DNA of 38,166 bases from a virus. Numbering within the stretch: position 1 is the stretch's first letter; each line of letters opens with the position of its first letter. Of the stretch, positions 7,205 through 17,298 are shown piece after piece. A model generated the notes under the pieces. That model saw only the letters and a list, made by a program, of their open reading frames with translations. It was not told the DNA's origin and searched no databases. The stretch lies in IMG/VR virus record IMGVR_UViG_3300022074_000134, positions 1 to 38,166 of that record; one strand, given 5' to 3'. Position numbers and translations under genes: made by a program.

Positions 7205-8775
7205 TATACCATTTCCACATATAATTCATCCGGGATCTCTACAGGTTCCCAGGCACCTTCATGAATATAATTAGCTAGTGCTAGAGCCATGACACAGTCA
7301 TCGAAGCAGCTGGGTTCTGCTTCCATCGAACCACTTTCGGTGACGATGTAGGTCATCATTTCTCTAATGGTTGTTTTGTCATTTAACAGCAGCTCTTCTT
7401 CACGCATTGCTGCGCGGAGCTGGTCGATAATCAGAGGCTTAGTTTTAGCTGTAGTGCTAAAGCCCAGCTTTACAGTCTCACGGTCTGTGATCTTGTCATG
7501 CTGCACCTCAGTGTAAAAGTTAGTATACGCCAGGTCTTTGCCTAGTCGCGTACACGTAAGAATGCCATGACCGTTGTTCTCAACGATGATATGCGCTTCG
7601 TTATAGTAGGTACCCAGCGCATAGAGTATTTCTGCGTAATAATCTGGATGTATTTGGCCTCGCCAAGTAGCCACCTGCCGCTTCTTGCTGTCCAGAACCT
7701 GCGCCACAGACCAGTCGCCGTTTCGCACACCCATTGCCACATCAGCTCCAATGACATAACGCTCACCCTCATCGTGTTTCATGTATGTTGTTAGTTCGCC
7801 GCGTGAATGGTTACGCCACTCACCGTCTTCCCAAGCCAGGCGCTCCTGGACATCAGCTGTCTCATCTAGGATGTCTACAAGTTGATCTGGATTGAAAACA
7901 GGACGACCTGTCGTCAGAAAAGCCTCATCTGGTGTCGATGGGTACTCCTGGCGAAACAGGTCGATACCATTTTGTGCAATCTTGCGTCTGCGGAACATGA
8001 GCTGTTCGTCATCTAAGTCGTGCTTTTCAGCCAGCTCTTGTTCTTCCGGGCTGCGCTCGAAAGTATCTGTGACAGTCTCTCTGTACTCTGGATCTGTAAA
8101 CCATGGTATAAACACCGGAACGAAACCATTTTCGCCGGCCACCGCACCACGCCAGAGGTTGTAAAAGACGCCGTTTACACCGTTCGCCGTGCTCTCGACA
8201 AATATACTCGTATCATTAGTATTCGGTACTGCTTGTACAAGGCCGTTCCAAGTCTCATCCGCAGTTGACTTAGGCCACCACGCGAGCTCGGAAGCATGCA
8301 CGCATGAAAGGGTTTCGCCACGACCGACCGCGTCGCCACCTGCTGTGGCAACGACATAAGAACTATCGAGAACATCAAATGTTAATTCCCTTCTTGAAGA
8401 GTATTTGGTTGATGGTTTGAGAATGTCAGGGCAATGCTGATGATAACGCTTGGTCATATCGAAGAGCGCCCTGGTACTGTCTGCATGGTGTGTAATAACC
8501 ATGGCTTTACGAGCCTTGTTTTGGCTCACAGTGAAGTACAGGTGTCCACCAACGTATGTTGACAAGCCTTGCTGGCGAGCCTTCAAGATGATGATCCTTA
8601 TCTTCCCTTCACTCTCAAGTTGTCTGGTGACAGCCTCGTTTAAGATCTTCTGTGCTTCGTTCAAAACTAAAGGGGCGACTTCGCCCCTCTTTGTTCTAAT
8701 CTTCAGTGCAGCTTTTGCGTAGTAATCGAAATCAGTGTGTAGTCTCTTCCTGATTTGCCTCAGCTTTTTGTCCAT
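7204..8775 (-). CDS. Terminase large subunit
   Basis: A 523-residue packaging ATPase/nuclease. A Walker A-like KARQQGLST lies at about residues 65-73 and a Walker B-like LSCVHASELAWW at about 156-167, with the catalytic Glu in ASE. VESTANGVNG at about 193-202 is a coupling-type motif. The C-terminal RNase H-fold nuclease begins near GADVAMG (Asp345), with later acidic residues at VENNG and CFDDCVMALA. It cuts concatemeric DNA and drives it through the portal. The start lies 44 nt inside the preceding small-subunit gene. The ATG at 8775 begins MDKKLRQIRKRLHTDF. Confidence 0.92.
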   Translation of the reverse strand: MDKKLRQIRKRLHTDFDYYAKAALKIRTKRGEVAPLVLNEAQKILNEAVTRQLESEGKIRIIILKARQQGLSTYVGGHLYFTVSQNKARKAMVITHHADSTRALFDMTKRYHQHCPDILKPSTKYSSRRELTFDVLDSSYVVATAGGDAVGRGETLSCVHASELAWWPKSTADETWNGLVQAVPNTNDTSIFVESTANGVNGVFYNLWRGAVAGENGFVPVFIPWFTDPEYRETVTDTFERSPEEQELAEKHDLDDEQLMFRRRKIAQNGIDLFRQEYPSTPDEAFLTTGRPVFNPDQLVDILDETADVQERLAWEDGEWRNHSRGELTTYMKHDEGERYVIGADVAMGVRNGDWSVAQVLDSKKRQVATWRGQIHPDYYAEILYALGTYYNEAHIIVENNGHGILTCTRLGKDLAYTNFYTEVQHDKITDRETVKLGFSTTAKTKPLIIDQLRAAMREEELLLNDKTTIREMMTYIVTESGSMEAEPSCFDDCVMALALANYIHEGAWEPVEIPDELYVEMV

Positions 8776-9250
8776 TGGTTTGCTCTTCTTGTAACAGTCC
8801 TTCGAGGAAACTTTCAGCCTGGCTGATAGCCATTTCTGACTTTGATGCCGGCTTCTGCTTGGTAAAGTCTAATACAAGTCGCGCAGCTGACAGCCTGTCC
8901 CTGGTTGCATCAGGTGACCGCATGATCTCGACAGCTGTTACCAATGCCTCGGTTGCGTACTCATCTGGATTAACGTCTAGCTTCTTTGTCATTACTTCGA
9001 CTACCTTTTCTGCCTCGCCTCGCAGCTCTTGCCGTAGAGGTTCGATTGTTTTCTTTCTGTAGCCATCCGGCACACCTTTAGGCCGCCCAGGGTTCTTCCT
9101 GGGGCGTTTAGACCACTCTTTACGCAGCTCCCTGCCCTCTGGTGTGGACATGAGCGTCGCAAAGTAGTTGTTCTTAGGTGCGCGTTGTGGATGGGTACCA
9201 TTGCCATGCCGAGGCGGTGCCTTGGCGCGCGGCTCTTTTGGTTTACCCAT
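8732..9250 (-). CDS. Putative terminase small subunit
   Basis: A 172-residue basic protein directly upstream of, and overlapping, the large terminase gene. The N-terminal 75 residues are Lys/Arg/Pro-rich (KRPRKNPGRPKGVPDGYRKK, a pattern seen in DUF5681-like DNA-binding N-termini). The middle is helical (YATEALVTAVEIM; RDRLSAARLVLDFTKQKP). The C-terminus is acidic and Gln-rich. This fits a DNA-recognising small terminase subunit that hands DNA to the large subunit. The assignment rests on position and composition. Confidence 0.7.
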   Translation of the reverse strand: MGKPKEPRAKAPPRHGNGTHPQRAPKNNYFATLMSTPEGRELRKEWSKRPRKNPGRPKGVPDGYRKKTIEPLRQELRGEAEKVVEVMTKKLDVNPDEYATEALVTAVEIMRSPDATRDRLSAARLVLDFTKQKPASKSEMAISQAESFLEGLLQEEQTNGQKAEANQEETTH

Positions 9251-9261
9251 GTTGTCTCTCT

Positions 9262-12200
9262 TTATGCTGTTAGTGCGCCTCTACCGAGGTTTAGCATGCC
9301 GTTCTGCTCTTCTTCTTCACGCTCGCCGGCAAGTAAGTTGGCCATGATGATAGCCACAACAGTTGCCAGGGGCATGCTGTAAAACTTAACAAGTCCAGAG
9401 GTTGGTGAATTAGCTTGGTTCAGAAGCTGCTTGGTAATTGCAGCTGCCGCAGGTGCGCGTTGCTTAAAGCCTTTTGGGTCTGACATGTACATACCAATCA
9501 TGTCGGCTGCCAGCTCAGGCATCGTCTGGAAATAGATTGTTTCATACTTTAACAAATCCTGACGTAGCTTTTCTTCTCGCTGCGCTTTTTGGCTATCATT
9601 TAAATTGTTATTATTTTGTATATTTAAAGCCATCTGGCCGACTGTCTGATAATCTTTTCTAGCAACAGCATCCCCTACTCCAGAGATAGATAGGACACCA
9701 GTACGCTGCATATTGATCATTTCGTTTATGACCTGCTGGGCGTCTTCTATGCTGATGTTGATATCAGTTCTTTCACCTACCTGCTTACCGGGCTTTCCTG
9801 ATGATGTTTGCATAATTTGCATCAAGAAATCACGGAAAGTCTCAGTATAAACCTGTGGATCACCCTTTTTGTTAGCGTATGCAAAACGCAAAGCGCCATC
9901 TTGGTTGTTAAAAGTTGTCGAAGATGGGCTCGGTATGTTTTCCGTGATAAATGATCTGCGCTCTATAGCATGACCTAGCTCATGTAGAGAAGCCCATATG
10001 ACATCAGCCTGGCTATTCTTCTTGGTACCTTTTGGGTTTTTGTAAACATCAAGAACGCCGATTTTACCTCGGATTCTCTCACCGGTCGTGCGGTCAACTA
10101 GCATAGATGAAGGGTCTATATCTCTTGAGATTAGAAAGCCGCCAGTAAAACCTTTAACAACACCTTTCGAGTTAAACCTTTCTTTTAGATCTTTATTCAT
10201 GCGGTTTGGATTAGCGTATATCTCAAAAGCATACTCAAGCGCCTTAGCGAGCTTCTCGACAACACGTAAGTCCTGGATACCGTTTTCGAATGGTGATCCC
10301 GGCAGCCCGATAGGTACTGGCTTGCCTTCTGCAAACAGCTGTTCAGTTACAGCTAGTTGGTCTCGTATTTCTCCAGGCTCCGCTGGAGAGCTGGCGACCC
10401 CATCCCCAATCCGTCTTTGATAATCGATGGTTGGTTCTTGCGCTCCGCTAACTCGATCAACGACCGCACTGCTGCTGACATCTTGTTGTCTGGTATCTGT
10501 TCCACCAAAGAGCCTTGCTCGCTCTGCTTCGGGGAGTGCTTCTTGGATTTGGTCATTTGATATACCTTCTTTTGTTGCAGCCTCTATAGCTGCGTCCAGA
10601 TAATCATTGTCATCACCTTTACCTTTTGCGACACCCATCTTCTGTGCAAGCTGCTTTTCCGGGTACCACATCAAGGCTTGGAAATCTGCAGTATTTATAT
10701 CATAACCCTGCTCTGATAACAACTCTCTGGCACGTGCAGTGACATCTCGCATGTAAGATCTCTCACCACCGCTAGTCGGTGTAGCTTGCAGCTCAGGTGC
10801 CAGGTTTTTAAAGTGTGTACCAACAGTTTTGAATAACTGCGGCTTTACAGGGTTGGTGCCGTTTTCTTTTTGGTATCGGCTGTAATAACTGTTCCAGGTG
10901 CGGTTCAATTCACGACTAAAGTCATCGATCTTACCCTTGCTCTGGCGTACTTTTGACCTTGTAGTGCCAAGGCGCTGCAACGTGGCATCCACCAGCTGCT
11001 TTTCGATACCATCTTTCGCGTCTAAACCTTGCTCAACAATAATATTACGGTTCTTCTGCATGTCTGCAGCTGACTTAGCTGGCTTAAATGGTCTACCGAT
11101 CAACCGGTTCCACATCCGCATCCACCAAATGTCCATGGTCAATGGGTCATAGTTACCCCGGACATTCTGATAGAAACCCTGGCCAATCTTTGCGCCAAGT
11201 ATGAAACTGCCTTTGACAGTCGTGTCCATGTTTTCTGTGACACTCATGCTAATATTAGTGCCATAGTCATTGTTAAATTGATCTACCCAGTCACTTAGCT
11301 CTTTGACTGTAAAATCAGTGTCCAAGAACATATCGATTGGCATGTTTGTGCCTGATGACTGGTAGGCGTTGAAGAACTTGAAGCTGGTCTGCATTGCTTT
11401 CTTACGTTCGCCGCCCTTGTTCCAGTTTTCCGGCATGACCCCGGTGTCTACAAAACCACGGAACACCTCTAATGCCTGGGCAAAGTTATCGATAACTGCT
11501 TGTCCATTCGATGTAACAGCCAGGGCAAAATCGAATGCTGCCTCATTGTCAAAGATACGTGGCTCGACCAGACGCATCACAGATTTCGCTGCTTTTAGCT
11601 TTGCATCATACCAGCCAATAGCGCTGTCATCGCGTTGTAGTGCTCTCAGCGCCTCTGTGGCCATCATTTTGGAAATACGATCAATATTCTCTGGTGTGTA
11701 CTCCAGTGGGGCGTCAGTGCCAGCTGCTTGCTTCCATGCCTTGTGGTAATCACCATATGCGACTTCGAGCTTCTTCTTTTGTGTTGGTTTAAAGGTACCG
11801 GCTTGCATTTCAGTAAATTCAGCATCTGTGGGCATTGCAGAAACTGCGGTCATACCAATGTCTGAGCCAATACCAAATACGTCTGATGCATTTTCTAGCG
11901 CTGGTGACAATGCATCACGTTGTAAATCCAGAACAGGATCAGTGTCTGCGTATTCATCGTACAGCATTTCTTCGAAGTATTCATCTAGTGAGGTTGTATC
12001 CCAATCATCTGGGATGATTTCTACATCATAAACGCCAATACCTCTGTCTCTATTAAATTGACGTTGATTAGTGTCAGGGAGATCGTGGTCTGCGATCCTT
12101 GCCTTTCTATCATTAGGTAAATTGATGTATCGAGATGATGACCGACCGTCTTTGCTTGTTGATGTATAATAAACCTCAAATCCACGCTTTCTTGCTTCTC

Positions 12201-14733
12201 TAGCTATGGCTTCAACCGTTGCTCGTCGTGCCTCTGCATTCATCGACCGCCGATCATAGGTGGCATTTAAAACACGTTCACGGTTTGGCTTTGTCCAAGC
12301 ATTAAACAAAGGTGAAGCCTTGGCCTCTTCTTTGAGTGCTTCACGTTTCGCAATGCGATCCGCATAGGGCGATTCAAATACTTCCGCTTGTAAATTAATG
12401 GTAGGCTCGCTATCAGCTGTTTGCTGGCCAATCACCCGGTTTACGTATGGCATTACGTATGTTTCGACCAATGCTGGGTCAGATACCTGGCTTTCAGCCT
12501 TCGCAGCTATATCCATAGCCCGGTCAGCTGGGTTAGACCCCAGGTTGCTACGTAGATCAGCTAGGGTATCAATCAGTACAGCCTTGTCGTCATCAGAGAT
12601 CATTGGATCGGCGTCTACAGCCTCGATAAGAGCTGTATTGGCAGCCTGGTTGTCCTGGATGCCGCGTACATAGCCGGCAGATACATCACGTGGGGCTGCA
12701 GCTGAGGATGCGGCTGCCTGGGCTGCGCCTGGCACCGGTGTTTTGTCCCTGGTGACTGATGTAGACTGTTGATCGAGCGCAGTGCTCATTGCAGCGCCCA
12801 CTGCAGTCATGTTTGGCGTTCTGCCGCCCTCTTGGATAGCCTTAATCATCGCCTGGGCGTCTGGTGCAATCACAGGATCTGCAGCTGCCATGGCTTCAAG
12901 CAGCTTTACGGCTCTTTGTGGGCTTAAACCACGCTCTTTGAGCATTAAGTCCAGTTTCAGGAACGGTAAGTCGCCGTTCTTTTCGTATTGTGACTTGTGG
13001 ATCTCTTTTGCCCTGGCACGTTGCTCCTGGTTGGCCTTCTTGATGCCTTCAGTCTCTTGTCTGCGTGTTTCGCGGACTGATTCAGCATCGTCAGAGATCT
13101 TGATGCCTTCGTTTTTGTTAATGTTGTCCTTGATATAGGTCGCAACGCGGCTACGCCGGCCTGTGACGGCGTCTATGCCCCGGCCACCTATGACTGCAGC
13201 GCCCTGGATAGCAGGTATTACTGGGTTAACCGAGGCACCGTAAAGGGTACCGAGGATACGTGTAGGGGTCTCGATCAAGCTGCGGTCAGAATAGCCTACA
13301 TTACTTGGTATTGGAGACAGCTGGTCGGTAATTTTAGATACACCACCAACATATCCAGAGTTATGCAGCGTAGTTAGCTCATTCATCTGCCGCATAAGCG
13401 ACAACATGCGCTGGCCTTCCTGGGTACTGCCGGCCAGGCGGTCGATAGCTTGCATCTCCTGGACACCAACAGTGCTTTTTGCTTTGTTACGTGCCTGGCG
13501 CTGACCGGCAATGGCCATGACTTTGTCCAGGACAACCGATAACTCATCACTGTCTGTGATCCCCAGCTGGGTGCGTAAGTCTTTGGCGAGCTGTTTTAGT
13601 TCTTCTGATACCTGGATGTGTGCCTTGTCTACAGCTTCACGTGCGCCTGATGTACTCTGCTTGTTTACGTCTTTTAGGTTTAGGTCGTTTGCTTTTGCAA
13701 TTGTATCTAACCTGGTAGCCAGCTCAGTGGCCGCCTGGGGATCGTTACCAATCATCACAGGGTTTAGTACATCACCAAGCTCTGTAAGGCGCTGTGCGCC
13801 AGCCTCGCGTGTTGCGTTAGCTGTCGGCGCGAGCTCAGTGACTGCCCTGGTACCGCCACCGTAGGCAGAACCAAGTACGGATGCATCTATAGCGCGATCA
13901 GCCAGCTCCTGGCCGGTGTACTCGGCGCCCTGTGATGCCGCGCCGCCGACAATAGCTGTTTCCTGGGCAACTTCGGTTGCCCCCTCGGCTGCTGCAGCCT
14001 TTGTGACGCGCCCTGCATACGCTTGGGCAGCCTCTCCAAAGCCTTTCTGAGACAATTCTTTGATGACTTCGTCAGCTGACATGCCAGCCAGACGGTCAAC
14101 CGGGATAACTTTGCCGGCACCGAACCTATCGAGGAAGCCCACCAGGGCTCCAACGCCGGCTGCGACCTTTGAATCATAGCTGCCGGTCTTCTCTTCCATC
14201 TCCATGGCAGCTTCGCCGGCTCCCATAAGACCGGAACCTGCAGTTACAGCTGCACCGCCGCCAAACACAAGCCATGCTGGAGCTCCGAGAGCTGCCGCTG
14301 CGGCTGTTAGGCCGGTACCTGCAATGGCAGCGCCACCTGATGGTAAGTTTTCCAGTAGTTTCTCACCTAATGCCGGCAGAAACGTGCCTTGGTTATAGTT
14401 TTCGCGGAGTGATCCAGGGTACTGAGGCTGGTAGCCGCCAGCTGCAATGTCTTTTTGCTGTTTTGCTACGACATCTGAGCCGTACTGTTTGACACTTTCG
14501 ATACCAGTAAGGTCACCAGCTACCTCGATGCCCTTGCCCATCATCTCTTGCATTTGGTCAAAGCCATACATCAGTGCGCCGTCACGCTGCTGAGGTGCTG
14601 GGGCTGCTGGCTTGGGCTGCGGCTGCTGACGTAGCTGTTTGTATGCGTTCGCTACAGTGTCAAACTCAGGTGTGCCGCGCTTGTTTTGGTTCGCAACGAG
14701 CCAATCAGCGTAGGCTTCTAGCCTATCTGCCAT
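9262..14733 (-). CDS. Giant internal virion/polyvalent protein with HELGH motif
   Basis: At 1823 residues this is the largest gene, in the place of the T7 internal core/ejection proteins. An Ala/Gly-rich hydrophobic stretch (about 130-175: GGAAIAGTGLTAAAAALGAP and onward) and another near the C-terminus (MPLATVVAIIMANLLAG) could span or disturb a membrane during DNA ejection. HELGH at residues 1584-1588 (SLHELGHAIERRS) is a zincin-type HExxH metalloprotease signature. A later Glu or His as third ligand is not obvious. The region around residues 830-900 (FEVYYTSTSKDGRSSSRYIN) resembles domains found in large polyvalent proteins. I see no T7 gp16-type transglycosylase signature. The ATG follows AGAGGT. 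Confidence 0.8.
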   Translation of the reverse strand: MADRLEAYADWLVANQNKRGTPEFDTVANAYKQLRQQPQPKPAAPAPQQRDGALMYGFDQMQEMMGKGIEVAGDLTGIESVKQYGSDVVAKQQKDIAAGGYQPQYPGSLRENYNQGTFLPALGEKLLENLPSGGAAIAGTGLTAAAAALGAPAWLVFGGGAAVTAGSGLMGAGEAAMEMEEKTGSYDSKVAAGVGALVGFLDRFGAGKVIPVDRLAGMSADEVIKELSQKGFGEAAQAYAGRVTKAAAAEGATEVAQETAIVGGAASQGAEYTGQELADRAIDASVLGSAYGGGTRAVTELAPTANATREAGAQRLTELGDVLNPVMIGNDPQAATELATRLDTIAKANDLNLKDVNKQSTSGAREAVDKAHIQVSEELKQLAKDLRTQLGITDSDELSVVLDKVMAIAGQRQARNKAKSTVGVQEMQAIDRLAGSTQEGQRMLSLMRQMNELTTLHNSGYVGGVSKITDQLSPIPSNVGYSDRSLIETPTRILGTLYGASVNPVIPAIQGAAVIGGRGIDAVTGRRSRVATYIKDNINKNEGIKISDDAESVRETRRQETEGIKKANQEQRARAKEIHKSQYEKNGDLPFLKLDLMLKERGLSPQRAVKLLEAMAAADPVIAPDAQAMIKAIQEGGRTPNMTAVGAAMSTALDQQSTSVTRDKTPVPGAAQAAASSAAAPRDVSAGYVRGIQDNQAANTALIEAVDADPMISDDDKAVLIDTLADLRSNLGSNPADRAMDIAAKAESQVSDPALVETYVMPYVNRVIGQQTADSEPTINLQAEVFESPYADRIAKREALKEEAKASPLFNAWTKPNRERVLNATYDRRSMNAEARRATVEAIAREARKRGFEVYYTSTSKDGRSSSRYINLPNDRKARIADHDLPDTNQRQFNRDRGIGVYDVEIIPDDWDTTSLDEYFEEMLYDEYADTDPVLDLQRDALSPALENASDVFGIGSDIGMTAVSAMPTDAEFTEMQAGTFKPTQKKKLEVAYGDYHKAWKQAAGTDAPLEYTPENIDRISKMMATEALRALQRDDSAIGWYDAKLKAAKSVMRLVEPRIFDNEAAFDFALAVTSNGQAVIDNFAQALEVFRGFVDTGVMPENWNKGGERKKAMQTSFKFFNAYQSSGTNMPIDMFLDTDFTVKELSDWVDQFNNDYGTNISMSVTENMDTTVKGSFILGAKIGQGFYQNVRGNYDPLTMDIWWMRMWNRLIGRPFKPAKSAADMQKNRNIIVEQGLDAKDGIEKQLVDATLQRLGTTRSKVRQSKGKIDDFSRELNRTWNSYYSRYQKENGTNPVKPQLFKTVGTHFKNLAPELQATPTSGGERSYMRDVTARARELLSEQGYDINTADFQALMWYPEKQLAQKMGVAKGKGDDNDYLDAAIEAATKEGISNDQIQEALPEAERARLFGGTDTRQQDVSSSAVVDRVSGAQEPTIDYQRRIGDGVASSPAEPGEIRDQLAVTEQLFAEGKPVPIGLPGSPFENGIQDLRVVEKLAKALEYAFEIYANPNRMNKDLKERFNSKGVVKGFTGGFLISRDIDPSSMLVDRTTGERIRGKIGVLDVYKNPKGTKKNSQADVIWASLHELGHAIERRSFITENIPSPSSTTFNNQDGALRFAYANKKGDPQVYTETFRDFLMQIMQTSSGKPGKQVGERTDINISIEDAQQVINEMINMQRTGVLSISGVGDAVARKDYQTVGQMALNIQNNNNLNDSQKAQREEKLRQDLLKYETIYFQTMPELAADMIGMYMSDPKGFKQRAPAAAAITKQLLNQANSPTSGLVKFYSMPLATVVAIIMANLLAGEREEEEQNGMLNLGRGALTA

Positions 14734-14757
14734 TATGTTACCTCTTGTCGGTATAAA

Positions 14758-15687
14758 TTAGTTTGTTACGCCAACTATCGCGTCAGCTGCAGATACGTTT
14801 GGGCTCATCGTGCCTACAGGCGCAGCCATACCATGCATTGCAGCATATGCTTGCTGCTGAGCTTCGATAGCCTTAACAGCTGACATGTAGTGCTTCTTAA
14901 CAAGCGCCAGGTTTGCCTTGAATTGCTCGCGGCTCTGTGACTGACGTAGGTTACCTAGGGATGCATTAAGCTGCGCTAGTTCGCGCTCTGACACCTGCCC
15001 CAATGCGCCGCCGGTTGGGCTGTCATCGCGCATCTTCTGCAATCTGTCGAAACCAATAGATGATACAACAGTCTCGATAGCCATCTTGGTATCGTGGGCT
15101 GGGGTACCTGCAATGAATGACAGACTGTTACCAATAAAACCGGTGACGTTATCGAAAGGATTATTATTGCTTTCGGCCATGGCCACGTTTGCTTCAATTT
15201 GATCAATAGCATCGATGGCTGCTTGCATGTACGGTGATGACTGAGGTGCTTTGGGTTGGTTCTGGGCTGCTTTGTTTTGTGCTTGCAGAGCTTTGACCTG
15301 GGCGTTGTATGCATCGATAGAGGCGCTGTTGTTTATGTCTTGCACATTGCCATACTCTCTCGCCATGTTGGCGTATGACTGCAGACCACTCTGCTGTGCG
15401 CCTTCCATACCTGCGCCACCCATGCGTATCAGCATGTCACCAAGGCCGATCTTATTGTCAGGCATCTGTGGCATCTGGATCGCGCCAGGCACCATGTTGC
15501 GTCGCTGACTGGTCGCTGCTGCTTGTGTATTCAATACGCCTGGTGTTGGGTTGTTGAGCATACCACTGGTATTGTTATTACCAGGTGCCGGCGGCTGATT
15601 AGGGTTAGGTATCGTGAGCATAGGAATGCCGTCAGGGCTGTACTGCACCCCAGGTGCCGCCATTGCATTTGGATCACTTATTGCCAT
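14758..15687 (-). CDS. Internal virion/ejection-type structural protein
   Basis: A 309-residue protein. The N-terminal 70 residues are Pro/Asn/Met-rich and probably disordered. Helices follow (AYNAQVKALQAQNKAAQNQ; AAIDAIDQIEANVAMAES), and the second half is helical and Gln-rich. It lies between the 347-aa Gly/Ala-rich protein and the giant protein, in the internal-virion gene block. No catalytic motif is seen. The assignment rests on position and composition. It probably enters the capsid with the other core proteins. Confidence 0.6.
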   Translation of the reverse strand: MAISDPNAMAAPGVQYSPDGIPMLTIPNPNQPPAPGNNNTSGMLNNPTPGVLNTQAAATSQRRNMVPGAIQMPQMPDNKIGLGDMLIRMGGAGMEGAQQSGLQSYANMAREYGNVQDINNSASIDAYNAQVKALQAQNKAAQNQPKAPQSSPYMQAAIDAIDQIEANVAMAESNNNPFDNVTGFIGNSLSFIAGTPAHDTKMAIETVVSSIGFDRLQKMRDDSPTGGALGQVSERELAQLNASLGNLRQSQSREQFKANLALVKKHYMSAVKAIEAQQQAYAAMHGMAAPVGTMSPNVSAADAIVGVTN

Positions 15688-15690
15688 GTC

Positions 15691-16734
15691 TTATAGCCCC
15701 TTCGGAATATACGGTGTGGGTACCCCAGTTGAGCTACCATACTGCTGCATAGGCATCGCATTAGTAGTTGGCTGGTTGAAGTAGTTGTACAGGTTGTTAC
15801 CCATACCTGCGCCGGTAACCATGCCGCTGATAGTTGCAGCTGTGGGATCTACAGTGTTCGCCTGGTAGCCAGCTGGTGACATTGGTGCGCGGCCTAAGAT
15901 GCCTGACATGTACTGTTGATACGCTTGCATATCAAAGTCACGATTAGCTTCGAAGGCAGCCTTGTCGGCATTCAGCTGCTGCTGTGCGTCTTTCTGATAG
16001 CCGGCACCTGCGTTAATCATGTTAGCCAAGCCGGTGTTAGCTGTGTTGACGCCGGTACCAAATGCACCTGCGAGACCCTGGTTCGCAGCCATGGCGTTGC
16101 CGAAGTCAAGCTGCTGTTGTCCCAAAGATTGATCAATAAGACCGCTACGTATACCTGCGGCTGTGTCAGCTGCGCGGTCACCATAATCACGCATAGCAAT
16201 GGCATCAGCCACGCCAGCTCTGGAGCTGTTGACGTTACCAGTACCTGATGCCGCCTTATTGATACCAGGCAGCGTCTGTTCTGTAAGCATACGTGTACTG
16301 TCGCGCAGCGCTGCATCTGTGAGAGCGCCAGTGTTCGCGTCAGCATACGCCAGGGCGTTGTCCATGGCACCGCCGCCCATCGCCTGGTTATATAGGTTGC
16401 CATAGTTACCGGCGAAACCTTGTGATTGATCTGCGAGGTTTTGACCATAGCCAAACGTGGTGTTACCGAAGTTAAACTGGTTGTCCAGGCCGGATGTCTG
16501 CATGTCATTGAGACCAGCATAAAGATCACCCTGGTATGCGCCTATGCCGAGCTGCTTGTTTAGGGCATCTTGGCCGCCCTGGTATCCAGCATTAATGAAT
16601 GGGCGCGCATCGGTATAACCCATGTTGTTCATTTGGTTTGCGCGGTCTATAGCACCGGCCTGTTTCTTTGCTGCTTTGTTTGCAAAGTAACCAGATACCA
16701 GTGAGCCACCGACAGAGGCTGCTACTGAACCCAT
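15691..16734 (-). CDS. Gly/Ala/Asn-rich internal virion protein
   Basis: A 347-residue protein opening with a short hydrophobic/Ala helix (MGSVAASVGGSLVSGYFANK) and then Gly, Asn and Gln-rich sequence with many small residues. The motif NKAASGTGNVNSSRAGVADA at about 162-181 is typical of a family of podovirus injection proteins. It ends in a Pro/Gly tail. Such proteins line the channel or form the inner core ejected with the DNA. A strong GGAGAT ribosome site precedes the ATG at 16734. Confidence 0.65.
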   Translation of the reverse strand: MGSVAASVGGSLVSGYFANKAAKKQAGAIDRANQMNNMGYTDARPFINAGYQGGQDALNKQLGIGAYQGDLYAGLNDMQTSGLDNQFNFGNTTFGYGQNLADQSQGFAGNYGNLYNQAMGGGAMDNALAYADANTGALTDAALRDSTRMLTEQTLPGINKAASGTGNVNSSRAGVADAIAMRDYGDRAADTAAGIRSGLIDQSLGQQQLDFGNAMAANQGLAGAFGTGVNTANTGLANMINAGAGYQKDAQQQLNADKAAFEANRDFDMQAYQQYMSGILGRAPMSPAGYQANTVDPTAATISGMVTGAGMGNNLYNYFNQPTTNAMPMQQYGSSTGVPTPYIPKGL

Positions 16735-16735
16735 A

Positions 16736-17041
16736 TCATATCTCCAATTTATATACGTCTAATGGCTGCTGCTCATCTGTTGTTGGGAAATCAAAAGCAA
16801 AGCCAAACATTTTTATGAACTTCTCTTGCTTACTGTCGTGCCGAAGGCAGTACAGCGGCGTAGTCCTGAGCTTCACAAGTTGTGTGAAGTCTCTTATTAG
16901 CTCTCTTTTGATATTCTTATTCCAGCGTTGTACATCGCAGTGTACGAACGTCAGTACGCCCTCACCCTCTATAGGTAAGCCTTCCAGGTAGACTGTATAG
17001 TGGGGACGCTCGATGGTCGGGACTTTTACACCGCGACCCAT
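16736..17041 (-). CDS. Acetyltransferase-fold virion protein (T7 gp13-like?)
   Basis: A 101-residue protein. The pattern of a central beta region (YTVYLEGLPIEGEGVLTFVH), a helix (RELIRDFTQLVKL), TTPLYCLRHDSKQEKFIKMF and GFAF near the end is that of a short GNAT-like fold. T7 internal protein gp13 has a predicted fold of this type and precedes the core proteins, as here. The acetyl-CoA loop is not convincing, so a structural role is more likely than catalysis. It overlaps the upstream gene by 16 nt. Confidence 0.5.
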   Translation of the reverse strand: MGRGVKVPTIERPHYTVYLEGLPIEGEGVLTFVHCDVQRWNKNIKRELIRDFTQLVKLRTTPLYCLRHDSKQEKFIKMFGFAFDFPTTDEQQPLDVYKLEI

Positions 17042-17298
17042 GCTGTACCGTTGTAGACATATAGGCCATCACCGGAGCCTGGGTTCCAGGGCGACACTGC
17101 GTAGCGCACCATGCCTTTGATAGGCTTCTCGGGCGGGTCTTCAGACACCTGGATGGCCGCAGTCGCCAAGCTACCTATGGCTGTCTGTATACGCCGCAGC
17201 TCTTCCTGGATGTATCTCTGGATACCTTCTTCTAACTGTGGGTACTGTTGCCGGCTGTAGTCCTGGACAATTAGGTCAGTCTTATCGTTAAGTGCCAT
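17026..17298 (-). CDS. Small tail-associated protein
   Basis: A 90-residue protein. Its N-terminal half is helical (YPQLEEGIQRYIQEELRRIQ) and its C-terminal half a beta motif (VRYAVSPWNPGSGDGLYVYN) ending GTAWVAV, seen in many fibre and tail proteins of marine phages. The helix-then-beta layout suggests a small trimeric spike or a neck/tail plug. Its start overlaps the stop of the 539-aa tail gene as TAATG. Confidence 0.6.
   Translation of the reverse strand: MALNDKTDLIVQDYSRQQYPQLEEGIQRYIQEELRRIQTAIGSLATAAIQVSEDPPEKPIKGMVRYAVSPWNPGSGDGLYVYNGTAWVAV

Noticed and set aside
10353-10556. 67-residue minus-strand frame inside the giant virion gene
   Set aside because: It is fully contained in the 1823-residue gene in another frame, with no ribosome site or family signal.
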